DNA of 64,000 nt from Nostoc sp. FACHB-110 (GCF_014697425.1 NZ_JACJRU010000004.1:124001-188000); one strand, 5' to 3'; positions 17,148 to 26,969 are shown, numbered from the stretch's first letter. Translations and numbers: made by a program. The notes: a model not told the origin generated them from the sequence alone.

Positions 17148-17305
17148 CCGATTTAAAATTTTGACTTTTAGATGAGTTTTATCGATAAATATGGAATTTT
17201 TTACTATTCCCAAATTATGGTTTACGTTGCGAAAAAAAAGAAGGATGAAGGCTAAAGCGTTTATTTCAGACTTCACACTTCACACTTCATACTTCAGTAG
17301 TTTGC

Positions 17306-17641
17306 TTAAGATTTACTCAATCCCAAACCATTTTCTTCAGCATATCGCTCCATGAAGCGCATAAAGCGATCCCACTCATCAGAAGATTTCATAATGTAAG
17401 TAGCTTCTAAGGCTTCTGCTCTACCGTTGATGAATTTTACCTTAACTTCGCGGGTAACTATTTCGCCTTCTTCGTCCAGCATATACATCCCGGTGACTTC
17501 ATCTGTATTGCCTTGGTCTAGAATTTTGGGATTTGTAAAAACAAATGTTGCTGTACCAGTATCTCCACTACGCGATCGAGTTAAACGTACATCTGGTACT
17601 ACTTCTTCGTTAATACCTCTAGAAAACTGGATTTTTGCCAT
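17306..17641 (-). CDS. psb28: photosystem II reaction centre protein Psb28
   Basis: A 111-residue cytoplasmic-side photosystem II assembly factor. The N-terminus [22 protein letters not shown] and the central [26 protein letters not shown] and ARAEAL-like/[24 protein letters not shown] blocks are diagnostic. There is no signal or membrane segment, as expected. Its downstream spacer contains heptamer repeats (CTTCACACTTCATACTTC). Confidence 0.94.
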   Translation of the reverse strand: MAKIQFSRGINEEVVPDVRLTRSRSGDTGTATFVFTNPKILDQGNTDEVTGMYMLDEEGEIVTREVKVKFINGRAEALEATYIMKSSDEWDRFMRFMERYAEENGLGLSKS

Positions 17642-17707
17642 GATAAAAGAATTTAAAGTTTTGTGATCGTCGATTTAATATTCTCTCATCATTTAGAACT
17701 CAGTAGT

Positions 17708-17792
17708 CTATGAAGTATGAAGTGTGAAGTGTGAAGTCTGAAGTGTGAAGTCTGAAGTGTGAAGTCTGAAGTATGAAGTCTGAAGTATGAAA
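17708..17792. repeat. tandem heptamer repeats, TGAAGTA/TGAAGTC family
   Basis: About twelve consecutive 7-bp units (TGAAGTA, TGAAGTG, TGAAGTC variants) between psb28 and dtd. The same family recurs at 17270-17297, 18288-18356, 40722-40765, 52150-52213, 53366-53430 and 53934-53990. This is a short tandemly repeated repetitive (STRR) sequence of the kind known from heterocystous cyanobacteria. Confidence 0.85.
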
Positions 17793-17839
17793 TTTTGTCC
17801 TTCTGGCTTCTGCCTTTTGACTGTTGACCATTGACCAAG

Positions 17840-18283
17840 TTACCTTTCTAGTAATAAGGTTACAGGGCCGTCGTTTTCGATGGAAACTTGCATCGTTGCG
17901 CCAAATTTGCCTGTTTCGACTCTTAAACCACTGGCGCGTAACTTATTAACAAAGCTGTTGTATAAATCTTCTGCGGTTTGAGGCGGTGCGGAACGGTCAA
18001 AAGACGGACGGCGACCTTTGCGACAGTCACCATAAAGGGTGAATTGACTCACAACCAACAATTCACCGTTAATTTCTTGCACAGATTTTTGCCATCTGTC
18101 TCCACCTGCGTCATCGGGAAATAGGCGCAATTCTAAGCATTTACGCGCCATCCAGTCGAGTTCTGCATCTGTATCTGTATCAGCAATACCTACGAGTAAA
18201 TTTAAGCCTCGGCCGATTTTGCCAATGATTTCACCGTTAACAGTGACTTGGGATGATTTCACTCGCTGGATGATAACGCGCAT
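17840..18283 (-). CDS. dtd: D-aminoacyl-tRNA deacylase
   Basis: A 147-residue DTD enzyme that removes D-amino acids from mischarged tRNA. The start [15 protein letters not shown], the LLVGI strand, the catalytic [17 protein letters not shown] loop and the C-terminal GPVTLLLE box fit the family; the usual length is about 145-150. It is flanked on both sides by TGAAGTA-type heptamer repeats and lies between psb28 and the COG0523 GTPase on the same strand. Confidence 0.95.
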   Translation of the reverse strand: MRVIIQRVKSSQVTVNGEIIGKIGRGLNLLVGIADTDTDAELDWMARKCLELRLFPDDAGGDRWQKSVQEINGELLVVSQFTLYGDCRKGRRPSFDRSAPPQTAEDLYNSFVNKLRASGLRVETGKFGATMQVSIENDGPVTLLLER

Positions 18284-18287
18284 AAAA

Positions 18288-18356
18288 GTCTGAAGTATGA
18301 AGTATGAAGTCTAAAAACTAATATTTCATACTTCAGACTTCACACTTCATACTTAC
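18288..18356. repeat. heptamer repeat hairpin between dtd and the COG0523 gene
   Basis: Direct units (TCTGAAGTATGAAGTATGAA) are followed after a short AT loop by their complement (TTCATACTTCAGACTTC), giving a potential stem-loop. It belongs to the TGAAGTA STRR family and touches the 3' end of the GTPase gene. Confidence 0.7.
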
Positions 18357-19501
18357 TTCCCAAAGCCTTTACCACGACTGACGGAAGGTAGACATATGCA
18401 GTTTTCTATTTGCTTGGTTAAAGTTTCGCGGTCGAGATTTTGACCAATTAGCACCAGCTGGTTTTTGGGTTCGCCTTTCCACTCGTCATCATCTAAGGTG
18501 AAGCGTTTACCGCAGAGGTGGAAAATGTGGCGTTTGGGACTTTCATCAAACCACATCACACCCTTAGCGCGGAAAATGCTGGTGGGTAGTTGGTTATCTA
18601 GGAAATATTGGAACTTCCTAATAGAAAATGGCTTGTCGCTTTGGAAGGAGATGGAAGTGAAGCCATCATTTTCTAAATGGTCGGAATGATGGTGGTGATG
18701 ATGGTCGTGGTCGTGATGGTCGTGACCGCAGGTAGAATGGTCATGGTCATGGTGGTCATGACCGCAGGCTGAATGGTCATGGTCGTGGTCATGGTCGTGA
18801 TGGTCATGATCATGATGATCATGCTCATCCACGGTGTCAAAATATTTGTCAGTCTCAAATAATCCTACACTGAGAATTAAAGCGAGTGGTACTTGCGATC
18901 GCTTGGTACGCAAAATTCTCGCACCTTCTTTGACTTCGTTGATTTTTGCTTCTAACTGAGTCAAAGTGGCTTCATCAACCAAATCTGTTTTATTCAACAA
19001 AATCACATCCCCGTAAGCAATTTGGCTATAAGCTGCTTGGGAGTTGAATAAATCTAAGCTGTAATTAGCTGCATCTACAACCGTGATAATCGAATCTAGG
19101 CGAGTTAAATCTCGCAGTTCTGTGCCTAAAAATGTTAAGGCTACTGGTAGCGGATCTGCTAGTCCGGTGGTTTCTACGACTAGATAATCTAGTTTTTCTT
19201 CCCGTTCTAATACTTTATAAACGGCATCCACTAAATCATTATTAATTGTGCAGCAGATACAACCGTTACTTAATTCCACCATATTGTTATTATCATCGGT
19301 GGCAATAATTAACTCGTTGTCAATGCCAATTTCACCAAATTCATTCACCAACACGGCAGTTTTTAAACCTTGTTGGTTTGTGAGAATATGGTTTAGTAAA
19401 GTCGTTTTGCCGCTACCAAGAAATCCAGTAATAATTGTGACTGGTAAACCTTGTTTTGGCGCATCCATTGATTGAGATTCAGAATTCACTGCTGATTGCA
19501 T
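18353..19501 (-). CDS. COG0523 (CobW/P47K) GTPase with His-rich metal-binding region
   Basis: A G3E-family GTPase of about 382 residues, the type that delivers metals (often zinc, or cobalt in cobalamin synthesis). It has a Walker A (GFLGSGKTTLL), a GCICCTIN metal-binding CxCC motif, ETTGLADP and a NKTD base-recognition motif. About residues 230-275 form a His/Asp tract (many HDHDH units plus two CGHDHH), probably a metal buffer. The start is taken at the ATG at 19501; an in-frame TTG at 19534 also exists. No Zur box could be recognised upstream. Which metal it serves is not determined. Confidence 0.85.
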   Translation of the reverse strand: MQSAVNSESQSMDAPKQGLPVTIITGFLGSGKTTLLNHILTNQQGLKTAVLVNEFGEIGIDNELIIATDDNNNMVELSNGCICCTINNDLVDAVYKVLEREEKLDYLVVETTGLADPLPVALTFLGTELRDLTRLDSIITVVDAANYSLDLFNSQAAYSQIAYGDVILLNKTDLVDEATLTQLEAKINEVKEGARILRTKRSQVPLALILSVGLFETDKYFDTVDEHDHHDHDHHDHDHDHDHSACGHDHHDHDHSTCGHDHHDHDHHHHHHSDHLENDGFTSISFQSDKPFSIRKFQYFLDNQLPTSIFRAKGVMWFDESPKRHIFHLCGKRFTLDDDEWKGEPKNQLVLIGQNLDRETLTKQIENCICLPSVSRGKGFGK

Positions 19502-19777
19502 AACGCGATTATCAAACAAATCAAAAAATATCAAACTTCTCTAAGTTGCGGCTACCCGTTGGGGTCGGGTGTAAGGAAATCAGGGTGTCGGGATGTAGGT
19601 GTTTAAAATCATTACACCCTTATACGCCTTATCCAAACTCTTTTCACTCATATTTCTCTAACATTTACAAAAGGTAGCGCAGATAGGCCAGAAAACACTA
19701 GCATAGGGATGCTGGATAAACTTTCCAGCGACTTAACCCTATTATTGCGTATCCCTCTATTGCAGCATTACTCTGTT

Positions 19778-21247
19778 ATGACCCTAACTGTTTACAATAC
19801 CCTCACCCGTCGTCAAGAACCGTTTGAAACAGTCGAACCAGGCAAGGTTAAGATGTATTACTGCGGCGTGACGGTCTATGACTACTGTCATTTGGGTCAT
19901 GCTAGAGCTTGCATTGTTTGGGATGTTGTGCGCCGCTATCTCCAGTTTATCGGTTATGAAGTGCGCTATGTGCAGAATTTTACTGATGTTGATGACAAAA
20001 TTCTCAACCGCGCTCGACAAGAACATTCATCAATGGAAGCTGTAGCGGAACGGTTCATCAAGGCATATTTTGAAGATATGGCACGCTTAGGAATTAAAGA
20101 AGCTGATGAATATCCCCGCGCGACACATACAATGAACGGGATTCAGCGATTAATTCATGAGTTGGAAAATAAAGGTTTTGCTTACCCTGCTGATGGGGAT
20201 GTTTACTATGCTGTGCGCCAGTTTGGTGAGTATGGTAAGCTTTCTGGTCGCAAGTTGGAAGATATGCAGGCGGGGAAAAGCGATCGCGTTAATATAGAAG
20301 ACCCAGAGTATCAAAAGAAAAAAGACCCCTTTGATTTTGCCTTGTGGAAAGCCGCCAAACCCGGAGAACCTGCTTGGGAATCACCTTGGGGCGCTGGCCG
20401 TCCGGGATGGCATATTGAATGCTCGGCGATGGTGCGCGATCGCTTGGGTGAGACAATAGATATTCATGCTGGTGGTGCTGACTTAATTTTCCCTCACCAC
20501 GAAAACGAAATTGCCCAATCAGAAGCCGTCACAGGTAAACCCTTAGCAAATTACTGGTTACACAACGGGATGGTCAAGGTTGATGGTGAAAAAATGTCCA
20601 AATCTTTGGGCAACTTTACCACCATCCGCGACTTACTTGATCGTGGTGTTCATCCAATGGCATTACGCCTGTTTGTCCTGATGGCACAATATCGTAAGCC
20701 TCTTGATTTTACCGATGATGCGATCGCTGCTGCCACCAACGGCTGGCACACTCTCAAAGAAGGTTTACTGTTTGGTTATCAATACGCCAAACAACTCGGC
20801 TGGGAAGATATTTCTATTAATCAACTCAGCACTCAGCACTCAAAACTCAGCACTCAATACATCGAACGTTTCAAAGAAGCTGTCAACGATGACTTTAATT
20901 TCCCTGGTGGGGTCTCGGTGTTGTTTGAATTAGCCAAAGAACTCCGTCGTGAAGGAAATATCCTGGTTCATGAAGGCAAAACTGACACACCCGCCGAAGA
21001 ACTGCAAAAACAATGGCAAACACTCGTTACTCTAGCAGAGGTTTTAGGTTTAACCGCCCAGCCAGAAGCCGAAACTACTGTAAATGATGGTTTAAGTGAT
21101 GCGGAAATTGAAGATTTAATTCAACAACGCCAAGCTGCTAGGAAAGCGCGGAATTTTGCCGAAGGCGATCGCATCCGCAATGAACTACAAGCCAAAGGTG
21201 TTACCTTAATTGATAGTCCTGAAGGTACGCGCTGGCATAGGAGTTAA
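19778..21247 (+). CDS. cysS: cysteinyl-tRNA synthetase
   Basis: A 489-residue class I synthetase charging tRNA-Cys. The start is taken at the ATG at 19778 ([16 protein letters not shown]), where homologues begin; the frame is open to an ATG at 19709. The Zn-binding [18 protein letters not shown] includes the HIGH motif as HLGH; further on are [19 protein letters not shown] and the EKMSKSLGN loop. Unusually, the C-terminal half contains an in-frame heptamer-repeat insertion (nt 20821-20858, coding [14 protein letters not shown]). Confidence 0.96.
   Translation: MTLTVYNTLTRRQEPFETVEPGKVKMYYCGVTVYDYCHLGHARACIVWDVVRRYLQFIGYEVRYVQNFTDVDDKILNRARQEHSSMEAVAERFIKAYFEDMARLGIKEADEYPRATHTMNGIQRLIHELENKGFAYPADGDVYYAVRQFGEYGKLSGRKLEDMQAGKSDRVNIEDPEYQKKKDPFDFALWKAAKPGEPAWESPWGAGRPGWHIECSAMVRDRLGETIDIHAGGADLIFPHHENEIAQSEAVTGKPLANYWLHNGMVKVDGEKMSKSLGNFTTIRDLLDRGVHPMALRLFVLMAQYRKPLDFTDDAIAAATNGWHTLKEGLLFGYQYAKQLGWEDISINQLSTQHSKLSTQYIERFKEAVNDDFNFPGGVSVLFELAKELRREGNILVHEGKTDTPAEELQKQWQTLVTLAEVLGLTAQPEAETTVNDGLSDAEIEDLIQQRQAARKARNFAEGDRIRNELQAKGVTLIDSPEGTRWHRS
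20821..20858 (+). repeat. CAGCACT heptamer repeat inside cysS
   Basis: CTCAGCACTCAGCACTCA units, a 3-nt spacer and another CTCAGCACTCA lie in frame in the cysS coding sequence, adding a Ser/Thr/Gln/His-rich stretch. The same heptamer occurs inside gcvP at 56299-56336 and between genes at about 29985-30015. Confidence 0.8.
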
Positions 21248-21354
21248 TTTAAGTGCTGAGTGCTGTTAGCGGTAGCGGGGCGTTTAGCCCGTGCTGAGTA
21301 CTGAGTTGGAACTAGTGATCATCGATGTTTAGATTGCTATACCAATTCAAAAAA

Positions 21355-21382
21355 GTAGAGACGTTGTATACAAAGTCTCTAC
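21355..21382. repeat. palindromic repeat GTAGAGAC...GTCTCTAC
   Basis: An 8-bp perfect stem (GTAGAGAC/GTCTCTAC) around GTTGTATACAAA, itself containing GTATAC. It looks like a dispersed palindromic element; no other full copy is in this window. Confidence 0.6.
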
Positions 21383-21503
21383 TGAGAATGGGAATAGTTT
21401 TCACGATGAAGGTTTTAATCTTAAAAAACCCGTACACCCCTACACCCAGTCTCAAGCAATAATTAATCAGCGCAATAGACTAATTAGATAGCAATCTATC
21501 TAG

Positions 21504-21562
21504 TAATTGTCACACAGAATTCAATTCTGAATTCTGACTCGCCAATTCTGTGTGATCAATTA
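21504..21562. repeat. 18-bp inverted repeat between cysS and tldD
   Basis: The left arm TAATTGTCACACAGAATT (21504-21521) and the right arm (21544-21562) are complementary with a single bulged base; the loop of about 22 nt contains AATTCTGAATTC. No T-run follows, so it is not an ordinary terminator. Confidence 0.7.
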
Positions 21563-22054
21563 CTGTATTTTAGCTTTTATAAACCTCTCATTGCAATTTT
21601 TTGAGGAAAAAAATCAAATACAAAAGCTATTCTTTTGGTAAACTGTCATCACTAAAAATTTATGTTTCTGAGTAATGTTATGTTTCTATGACATTACTTA
21701 CCAACCAATTTTTTATTGAATTTCCTAGTTTCTTAATTAATTACTGGTTTCTGCATTATTGCACTAAATTTATCTTTGAGACTGTATGGTCAGAACAGTC
21801 TTGAAAAAGCAGGTCAGGTCTGATAATTTACATCGATTAGGGTAAAAGTTAAAGGATACAAATTAGTATCAAATACAACCAATTTTGTTAAAAAACATCA
21901 AAATTTTCCGGCTTTAGAGAAAAGCAGAGTATATTACAGAACTTGCATAATATATGGTTAGTTGATAGCCAATATAGAATTTACAAAGCAGAAAAAGTTC
22001 ATAAAAAACCGCAATTGTCAATTACAAAATCAGGAAATTTACCTTTAAATTATT

Positions 22055-23494
22055 ATGTGGTCTGAATTAACAAAAGCGATCGCTAGTTTTCATATTCCGG
22101 CTGATTGGATTGGTATCAGAGCCGTCAGAGAAACAGCCGCAAACCGTTATGTGCGCGATGGTATACCCCAAGCGAACGGTAAATCTACCACGGAGGGAGC
22201 CATGATTGAAGTTTTGGTGAATGGCTGTCTGGGTTATGCGGCTACCAACTCTTTAGAACTAGAATCTTTAGAATCTGCGGCGAAAATCGCCTATAAACAA
22301 GCACTCGCCGCTAGTAAATGGTGGATATATCCATTTAAAGAAACCGAACGTCCGAAAGTTGTTGGTGAATACAACTCGCCATTTTTGGAACCCTTAGACA
22401 CGCTAAGTCCCGGAGAAATCAATGATTTATTGGTGCGGATGTGCCGGACGCTAAAAGTACACGACAAAATTGTGCAAACTACAGCCAGTATCAGCACAAG
22501 TGAGCGAGAAAGCTGGTTTGTCAGCAGCAACGGTTCGGAAGTATATCAAAAGTTTATCTCTTTAGGAAACAACTATGGTGCGATCGCTCAAGACGGAGCA
22601 ATTGTCCAACAACGTACAAACAACGGTTGGCAAGCACACTGCTATCAAGGTGGATGGGAACTTTTAAGACAAGAACATCTATGGCAACGAGTACAGCAAG
22701 TAGGAGAACAAGCCCTAGAACTGTTGACAGCAGAAGAATGTCCCAATACCTGCACTAACTTGGTCTTAGCCCCAGACCAAATGATGCTGCAAATTCATGA
22801 AAGCGTCGGGCATCCCCTAGAACTTGACCGGATTTTAGGCGATGAGCGCAACTATGCTGGCGGTAGCTTTGTCACCACCCAAGATTTTGGTCAGCTAGTC
22901 TACGGTTCGCCATTAATGAACATTACCTTTGACCCCACAGTGCCGGGTGAGTATGCCAGCTATGGTTTTGATGATACTGGCGCAGTTGCCACCAGGGAAT
23001 ATGTGATTAAAGAAGGCATATTACAAAGGGGTTTAGGCAGTTTAGAAAGTCAAGCGAGAGCCGGAGTGCCTGGAGTAGCTTGCGCTCGTGCTTGTTCCTG
23101 GAATCGACCAGCAATTGACCGCATGGCAAACTTAAACCTAGAGCCAGGAAACGCCACATTTCCAGAAATCATCAGCGATATAGAACACGGCGTTTACATG
23201 GAATCGAATCGTTCTTGGTCAATTGATGACCGACGTTATAAATTCCAATTTGGCTGCGAATATGCCAAATTAATTGAGAATGGCAAACTCACAAAAACCC
23301 TCCGCAACCCCAACTATCGTGCCACAACCCCAGAATTTTGGCGCAGCTTAATCAAAATCGGCAATCAAGATAGCTGGCAAATGTACGGCACTCCATACTG
23401 TGGTAAAGGTGAACCAAATCAAGCAATTTGGGTAGGACATGGTTCACCCGTTTGTGTATTTGCTAATGTTGAAGTCTTTGGGGGAGGGAGTTGA
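22055..23494 (+). CDS. tldD: TldD-type metalloprotease subunit
   Basis: A 479-residue protein of the TldD/PmbA (U62) family, the catalytic partner of TldE in a heterodimeric zinc protease that degrades unfolded peptides and is linked to microcin maturation and CcdA turnover in enterobacteria. The HExxxH zinc motif is visible at residues 248-253 (HESVGH), followed by GSFVTTQDFG and the conserved DDTGAVATREYVIKEGIL block. It lies 80 nt upstream of its partner gene. In cyanobacteria the natural substrate is not known. Confidence 0.92.
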   Translation: MWSELTKAIASFHIPADWIGIRAVRETAANRYVRDGIPQANGKSTTEGAMIEVLVNGCLGYAATNSLELESLESAAKIAYKQALAASKWWIYPFKETERPKVVGEYNSPFLEPLDTLSPGEINDLLVRMCRTLKVHDKIVQTTASISTSERESWFVSSNGSEVYQKFISLGNNYGAIAQDGAIVQQRTNNGWQAHCYQGGWELLRQEHLWQRVQQVGEQALELLTAEECPNTCTNLVLAPDQMMLQIHESVGHPLELDRILGDERNYAGGSFVTTQDFGQLVYGSPLMNITFDPTVPGEYASYGFDDTGAVATREYVIKEGILQRGLGSLESQARAGVPGVACARACSWNRPAIDRMANLNLEPGNATFPEIISDIEHGVYMESNRSWSIDDRRYKFQFGCEYAKLIENGKLTKTLRNPNYRATTPEFWRSLIKIGNQDSWQMYGTPYCGKGEPNQAIWVGHGSPVCVFANVEVFGGGS

Positions 23495-23574
23495 AGAAGT
23501 CAAAAGTTAAAAGTCAAAATTCAAAAGTGTGACTTTTGTAGCTTTATTCCGAATTACGAATTAATAATCTACCA

Positions 23575-24918
23575 ATGAAACAAGAATTAACTGCTTTAGA
23601 ATCTAGCTTTAATCAGTTGTTAGAAACTCTGCTCATTAAGAAATTAGAGCATGAGGCATTTACCCTGAAACTCAGCAGTGAACAAAGTCAATTTACGCGG
23701 TTTAATCATGCGAAAGTTAGACAAACTGGCTGTGTAGCTGATGGGTCGATTGAACTAACATTAATGGCAGAACAACGCAGTAGTTCTAGACAGTTTCCCT
23801 TTACCGGAAATTGGGAAAAAGATTGGCAAAAAGCACATCAAGCTTTACAAGAATTACGCGATGAAATAACTATATTACCAATTGACCCTTATTTAGTTTT
23901 GCCTTCCGGCAACAATACGAGTCGGGAAGTTCATCATAGTAATTTATTAGCGCAAGATGACGTAGTTTCTAGCATCTTAGCAGAAGTAGCAGAACTAGAT
24001 TTTACAGGCATTTATGCGGGTGGAATAGTAATTAAAGCCTATGGTGATTCAAGTGGACAAAAACATTGGTTTGCAACTGATACTTTCACACTAGATTATT
24101 CCTTGTTTATTAGTTCTGGTAAAGCTGTTAAAGGTACATTTGCTGGTAATAATTGGGATGTAGCAAGTTACGCAACAAAAATCAAAGAAGCCAAAAAACA
24201 ACTCAATTTGTTGTCGCATCCAGCCAAAGAATTACCTAGAGGGCAATATAAAACCTATTTTGCACCTGCGGCTGTGGCTGATTTATTACAAATGCTTTCT
24301 TGGGGTGCTGTTAGTGAAGCAGATATCCAACAAGGAAACAGTGCTTTAGCAGCTTTATCTCGCAAAGAAAAACAGTTATCTGCCAAATTTAGCTTAAAAG
24401 AAAACTTTCAATTAGGCTTAGTACCGCGCTTTAATGAACTAGGAGAAATGGCAGCACCAGAGCTAGCAATTATTGAAAATGGCATCTTAGTAAATAGCTT
24501 AGTTAGCTCGCGGACTGCCAAAGAATATCAAAAAACTGCTAATGGTGCTAACAGTTGGGAAACCTTACGCACGCCAGAAATCAGTCCCGGAAATTTGAAA
24601 TTTGAGCAGATTTTATCTAACTTATATACAGGTTTATATGTCTCGAATTTACATTATTTAAATTGGAGCGATCGCCCTACAGGTAGAATTACAGGTATGA
24701 CTCGTTACGCCTGTTTTTGGGTGGAAAACGGCGAAATCATTGCACCCATCGAAAATCTCCGCTTTGACGACAGCCTCTATCGTTTTTGGGGAGAAAATTT
24801 AGTCGATTTCACTAATTTCCAAGAATTTATTCCCGAAGTTGACACTTATGAAACCCGTAAATTAGGCGGAAGTCTAGTTCCTGGGATGTTAGTTAATGAT
24901 TTCACCTACACTTTGTAG
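23575..24918 (+). CDS. pmbA: TldE/PmbA-type metalloprotease subunit
   Basis: A 447-residue protein homologous to the upstream tldD but without an HExxxH motif, as expected of TldE/PmbA. Family blocks include FTRFNHAKVRQTG near the N-terminus, the C-terminal GRITGMTRYACFWVENGEI and the final GGSLVPGMLVNDF. It lies 80 nt after tldD, and a short AAAAGTC heptamer-like repeat fills the gap (about 23495-23530). Together they should form the TldD/E protease. Confidence 0.88.
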   Translation: MKQELTALESSFNQLLETLLIKKLEHEAFTLKLSSEQSQFTRFNHAKVRQTGCVADGSIELTLMAEQRSSSRQFPFTGNWEKDWQKAHQALQELRDEITILPIDPYLVLPSGNNTSREVHHSNLLAQDDVVSSILAEVAELDFTGIYAGGIVIKAYGDSSGQKHWFATDTFTLDYSLFISSGKAVKGTFAGNNWDVASYATKIKEAKKQLNLLSHPAKELPRGQYKTYFAPAAVADLLQMLSWGAVSEADIQQGNSALAALSRKEKQLSAKFSLKENFQLGLVPRFNELGEMAAPELAIIENGILVNSLVSSRTAKEYQKTANGANSWETLRTPEISPGNLKFEQILSNLYTGLYVSNLHYLNWSDRPTGRITGMTRYACFWVENGEIIAPIENLRFDDSLYRFWGENLVDFTNFQEFIPEVDTYETRKLGGSLVPGMLVNDFTYTL

Positions 24919-24960
24919 ATTAATCATGGTTGAATTTATAAGCGGTTAGTATTAGTAATT

Positions 24961-25024
24961 ATAGTAGGTTGGGTGTAACGTAGACATCCGAAGGGTGGCT
25001 TCCCACAGGGTAGTGGAACCCAAC
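24961..25024. repeat. dispersed GTAGGTTGGGTG...CCCAAC palindromic repeat
   Basis: Begins TAGGTTGGGTGTAACG and ends GTGGAACCCAAC, enclosing a CATCCGAAGGGTGGCTTCCC stretch. A related element in the opposite orientation lies at about 27041-27079 (GTTGAGTTTCGCTGGCGC ... CACCCAACCTAC). It resembles the REP-like palindromes found throughout Nostocales genomes. Confidence 0.65.
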
Positions 25025-25053
25025 AATTACTCTAACAAACAGGTATGATTGAC

Positions 25054-25236
25054 TCATTGTTGAATTTCTAAGCGTTGTTTTACTATTTCAATAAACTCAT
25101 CAGTATTTACTGTTGTACCATTTTGTTGAATGCGTAAAACAGCTTCGTGTACAGCATCGTCATCATCACGATGTTCTAAAATATACTGTCTTAACTCCTC
25201 TGGCGACATTGCTTTATAATCAGGCTTGCTGTTCAT
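25054..25236 (-). CDS. small conserved protein (DUF6887-like)
   Basis: A 60-residue, highly charged protein (SPEELRQYILEHRDDDDAVHEAVLRI). The MSxxELRxYxLxHRxDDxA pattern recalls a family of tiny cyanobacterial proteins (DUF6887-like, by memory), often found with a DUF6888 partner; none is seen here. It lies 60 nt after the XPB-like helicase gene on the same strand. Function unknown. Confidence 0.65.
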   Translation of the reverse strand: MNSKPDYKAMSPEELRQYILEHRDDDDAVHEAVLRIQQNGTTVNTDEFIEIVKQRLEIQQ

Positions 25237-25298
25237 AAATACCTCAATTTATAAATTATTTTTGACATATTTAGCTATCTGTAATTCTTGATTTTTCC

Positions 25299-26969
25299 TT
25301 AATCCATAATTTCAATTTGATAACTATAGCCCTGCTCAGTTAAAAATAACTGACGATGACGGGCAAAATCTTCTTCGCAAGTACGCAGCGAAACTAAAGT
25401 ATAAAATTGCGCGGGACGACCATCAGATTTTGGGCGTAAAACTCTACCTAGACGCTGGGCTTCTTCTTGGCGAGAACCATATTTACCAGATACTTGAATC
25501 AGAATATCTGCATCTGGTAAATCAATGGCAAAGTTACCAACTCTGGATAAAACAAGTCCGCCTAATTCCCCTTCTCGAAAGCTTTGATATAGTTTTTCTC
25601 GTTCTTTTTCGGGGGTTTTACCAGTAATTAACGGTAGTTGGGTAACTTGGGCGATCGCTTCCAATTGCGACAAAAATTCGCCAATAATTAAAATGCGGTG
25701 TCCTGACTCTTTTGCTAACAAGTCTTTGATAACTTGCACCTTGCGCGGATTTTCGGCGGCGACACGAAACTGATTGCGCCTCGGTGCTAAAGCATATTCC
25801 ATTTGGCGTTCTTTCTCTTGAGAAACGCGAATTTCCGTGCAACTCGCCGTGGCGATAAAACCTTCACCTTCCAATTCTCGCCAGGGAACATCATACCGTT
25901 TCGGCCCAATCAGAGCGAAAACATCACCTTCTCTACCATCTTCCCGAATCAAGGTGGCGGTTAGTCCCAAGCGGCGACGGGCTTGCAGTTCAGCAGTGAT
26001 GCGGAAAACTGGCGCGGGAAGCAGATGAACTTCGTCGTAAATGATTAAACCCCAAGAACGCGCACTAAATAAATCAAAGTGGGGAAAATCACCGTCGCGT
26101 TGATGGCGATAGGTCAGTATTTGATAAGTTGATAGGGTAATCGGCCCTGTATTTTTGACTTCACCACTGTATTCTGCGATCGCATCTTCTGGTAAATCTG
26201 TTTTATCCAACAATTCCCGCCGCCACTGTCGCACGGATGTTAAACTAGTTGTTAGTACAAGCGTACTCTCTTGCACGGCGGCAATTGCAGTCATACCGAC
26301 AATTGTCTTACCTGCACCGCAGGGTAGCACAATTACGCCACTGCCACCTTGTACTCTTCCCGACTGATAAAATGCTTCTGCTGCTTGACTTTGGTAGTCC
26401 CGCAGCAGAAATTTTTTGCCTGTACGTGTCTCTTCGCGCAATTGAATTGCTAAAGCATCGCCTGTGACATAACCTGCAATATCTTCCGCCGGATAACCAG
26501 CCGCTAACAAAGCCTGTTTGAGTACACCGCGCAAACTCGCCGCGACTTGAAAGCAAACTTCAGAAAGACGCTTACCTAATAATGGGGCGACTTGCTTATC
26601 CCGTGACAGCAACTCCGCTAAAGGCTGGTCACTCATTCGCAGCAGTAAACTATCTCCATCCCGTTCAATTACCGTTAAGCCATAGCGACTACCCAAAGTG
26701 CTGATTTCTTGGGCGACTGCTTCCGGGATAGGATATTTCGCATAGTCTCGCAACGCCCCTACCATCGCCTCAACCTGCATCCCCGCCGCCCGCGCATTCC
26801 AAATACTTAGCGGTGTAATTTGGTAAGTGTGGATATGTTCGGGACTTTTGATTAGTTCAGCGAAAGGTGCGATCGCTTCTCTGGCTTTAGCTGCTGTGGG
26901 AGAATGTACTTCTAAAAGAATAGTGCGATCGCTCTGCACAATCAGCGCATTTTCTGGGATGTAAGACAT
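25299..26969 (-). CDS. bacterial XPB-like SF2 DNA helicase
   Basis: A 556-residue superfamily 2 helicase of the XPB/RAD25 class found in some bacteria. The N-terminal about 180 residues form the helicase-associated domain (LLEVHSP, then ITPLSIWNARAAG). Then come motif I LPCGAGKT (215-222), motif II DEVH (312-315), motif III LTAT and the C-terminal lobe with LVLSRVGNFAIDLPDADILIQVS and QRLGRVLRPK (motif VI). In archaea and eukaryotes XPB opens DNA for repair or transcription. A large protein at 28075-29913 with an XPB-associated domain may be its partner. Confidence 0.9.
   Translation of the reverse strand: MSYIPENALIVQSDRTILLEVHSPTAAKAREAIAPFAELIKSPEHIHTYQITPLSIWNARAAGMQVEAMVGALRDYAKYPIPEAVAQEISTLGSRYGLTVIERDGDSLLLRMSDQPLAELLSRDKQVAPLLGKRLSEVCFQVAASLRGVLKQALLAAGYPAEDIAGYVTGDALAIQLREETRTGKKFLLRDYQSQAAEAFYQSGRVQGGSGVIVLPCGAGKTIVGMTAIAAVQESTLVLTTSLTSVRQWRRELLDKTDLPEDAIAEYSGEVKNTGPITLSTYQILTYRHQRDGDFPHFDLFSARSWGLIIYDEVHLLPAPVFRITAELQARRRLGLTATLIREDGREGDVFALIGPKRYDVPWRELEGEGFIATASCTEIRVSQEKERQMEYALAPRRNQFRVAAENPRKVQVIKDLLAKESGHRILIIGEFLSQLEAIAQVTQLPLITGKTPEKEREKLYQSFREGELGGLVLSRVGNFAIDLPDADILIQVSGKYGSRQEEAQRLGRVLRPKSDGRPAQFYTLVSLRTCEEDFARHRQLFLTEQGYSYQIEIMD

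Larger units (their letters stand above)
21248..22054. other. intergenic region with several repeats, no gene seen
   Basis: About 800 nt without a convincing gene. It starts with degenerate GTGCTGAGTGCTG heptamer units (21252-21308), then a palindrome at 21355-21382, a GTACACCCCTACACCC motif near 21430 and a long inverted repeat at 21504-21562. The rest is AT-rich and presumably includes the tldD promoter. Confidence 0.5.

Noticed and set aside
18673..18858. Met/Thr-rich alternative frame in the His-rich region
   Set aside because: It is a same-strand shadow of the HDHDH repeats in the COG0523 gene.
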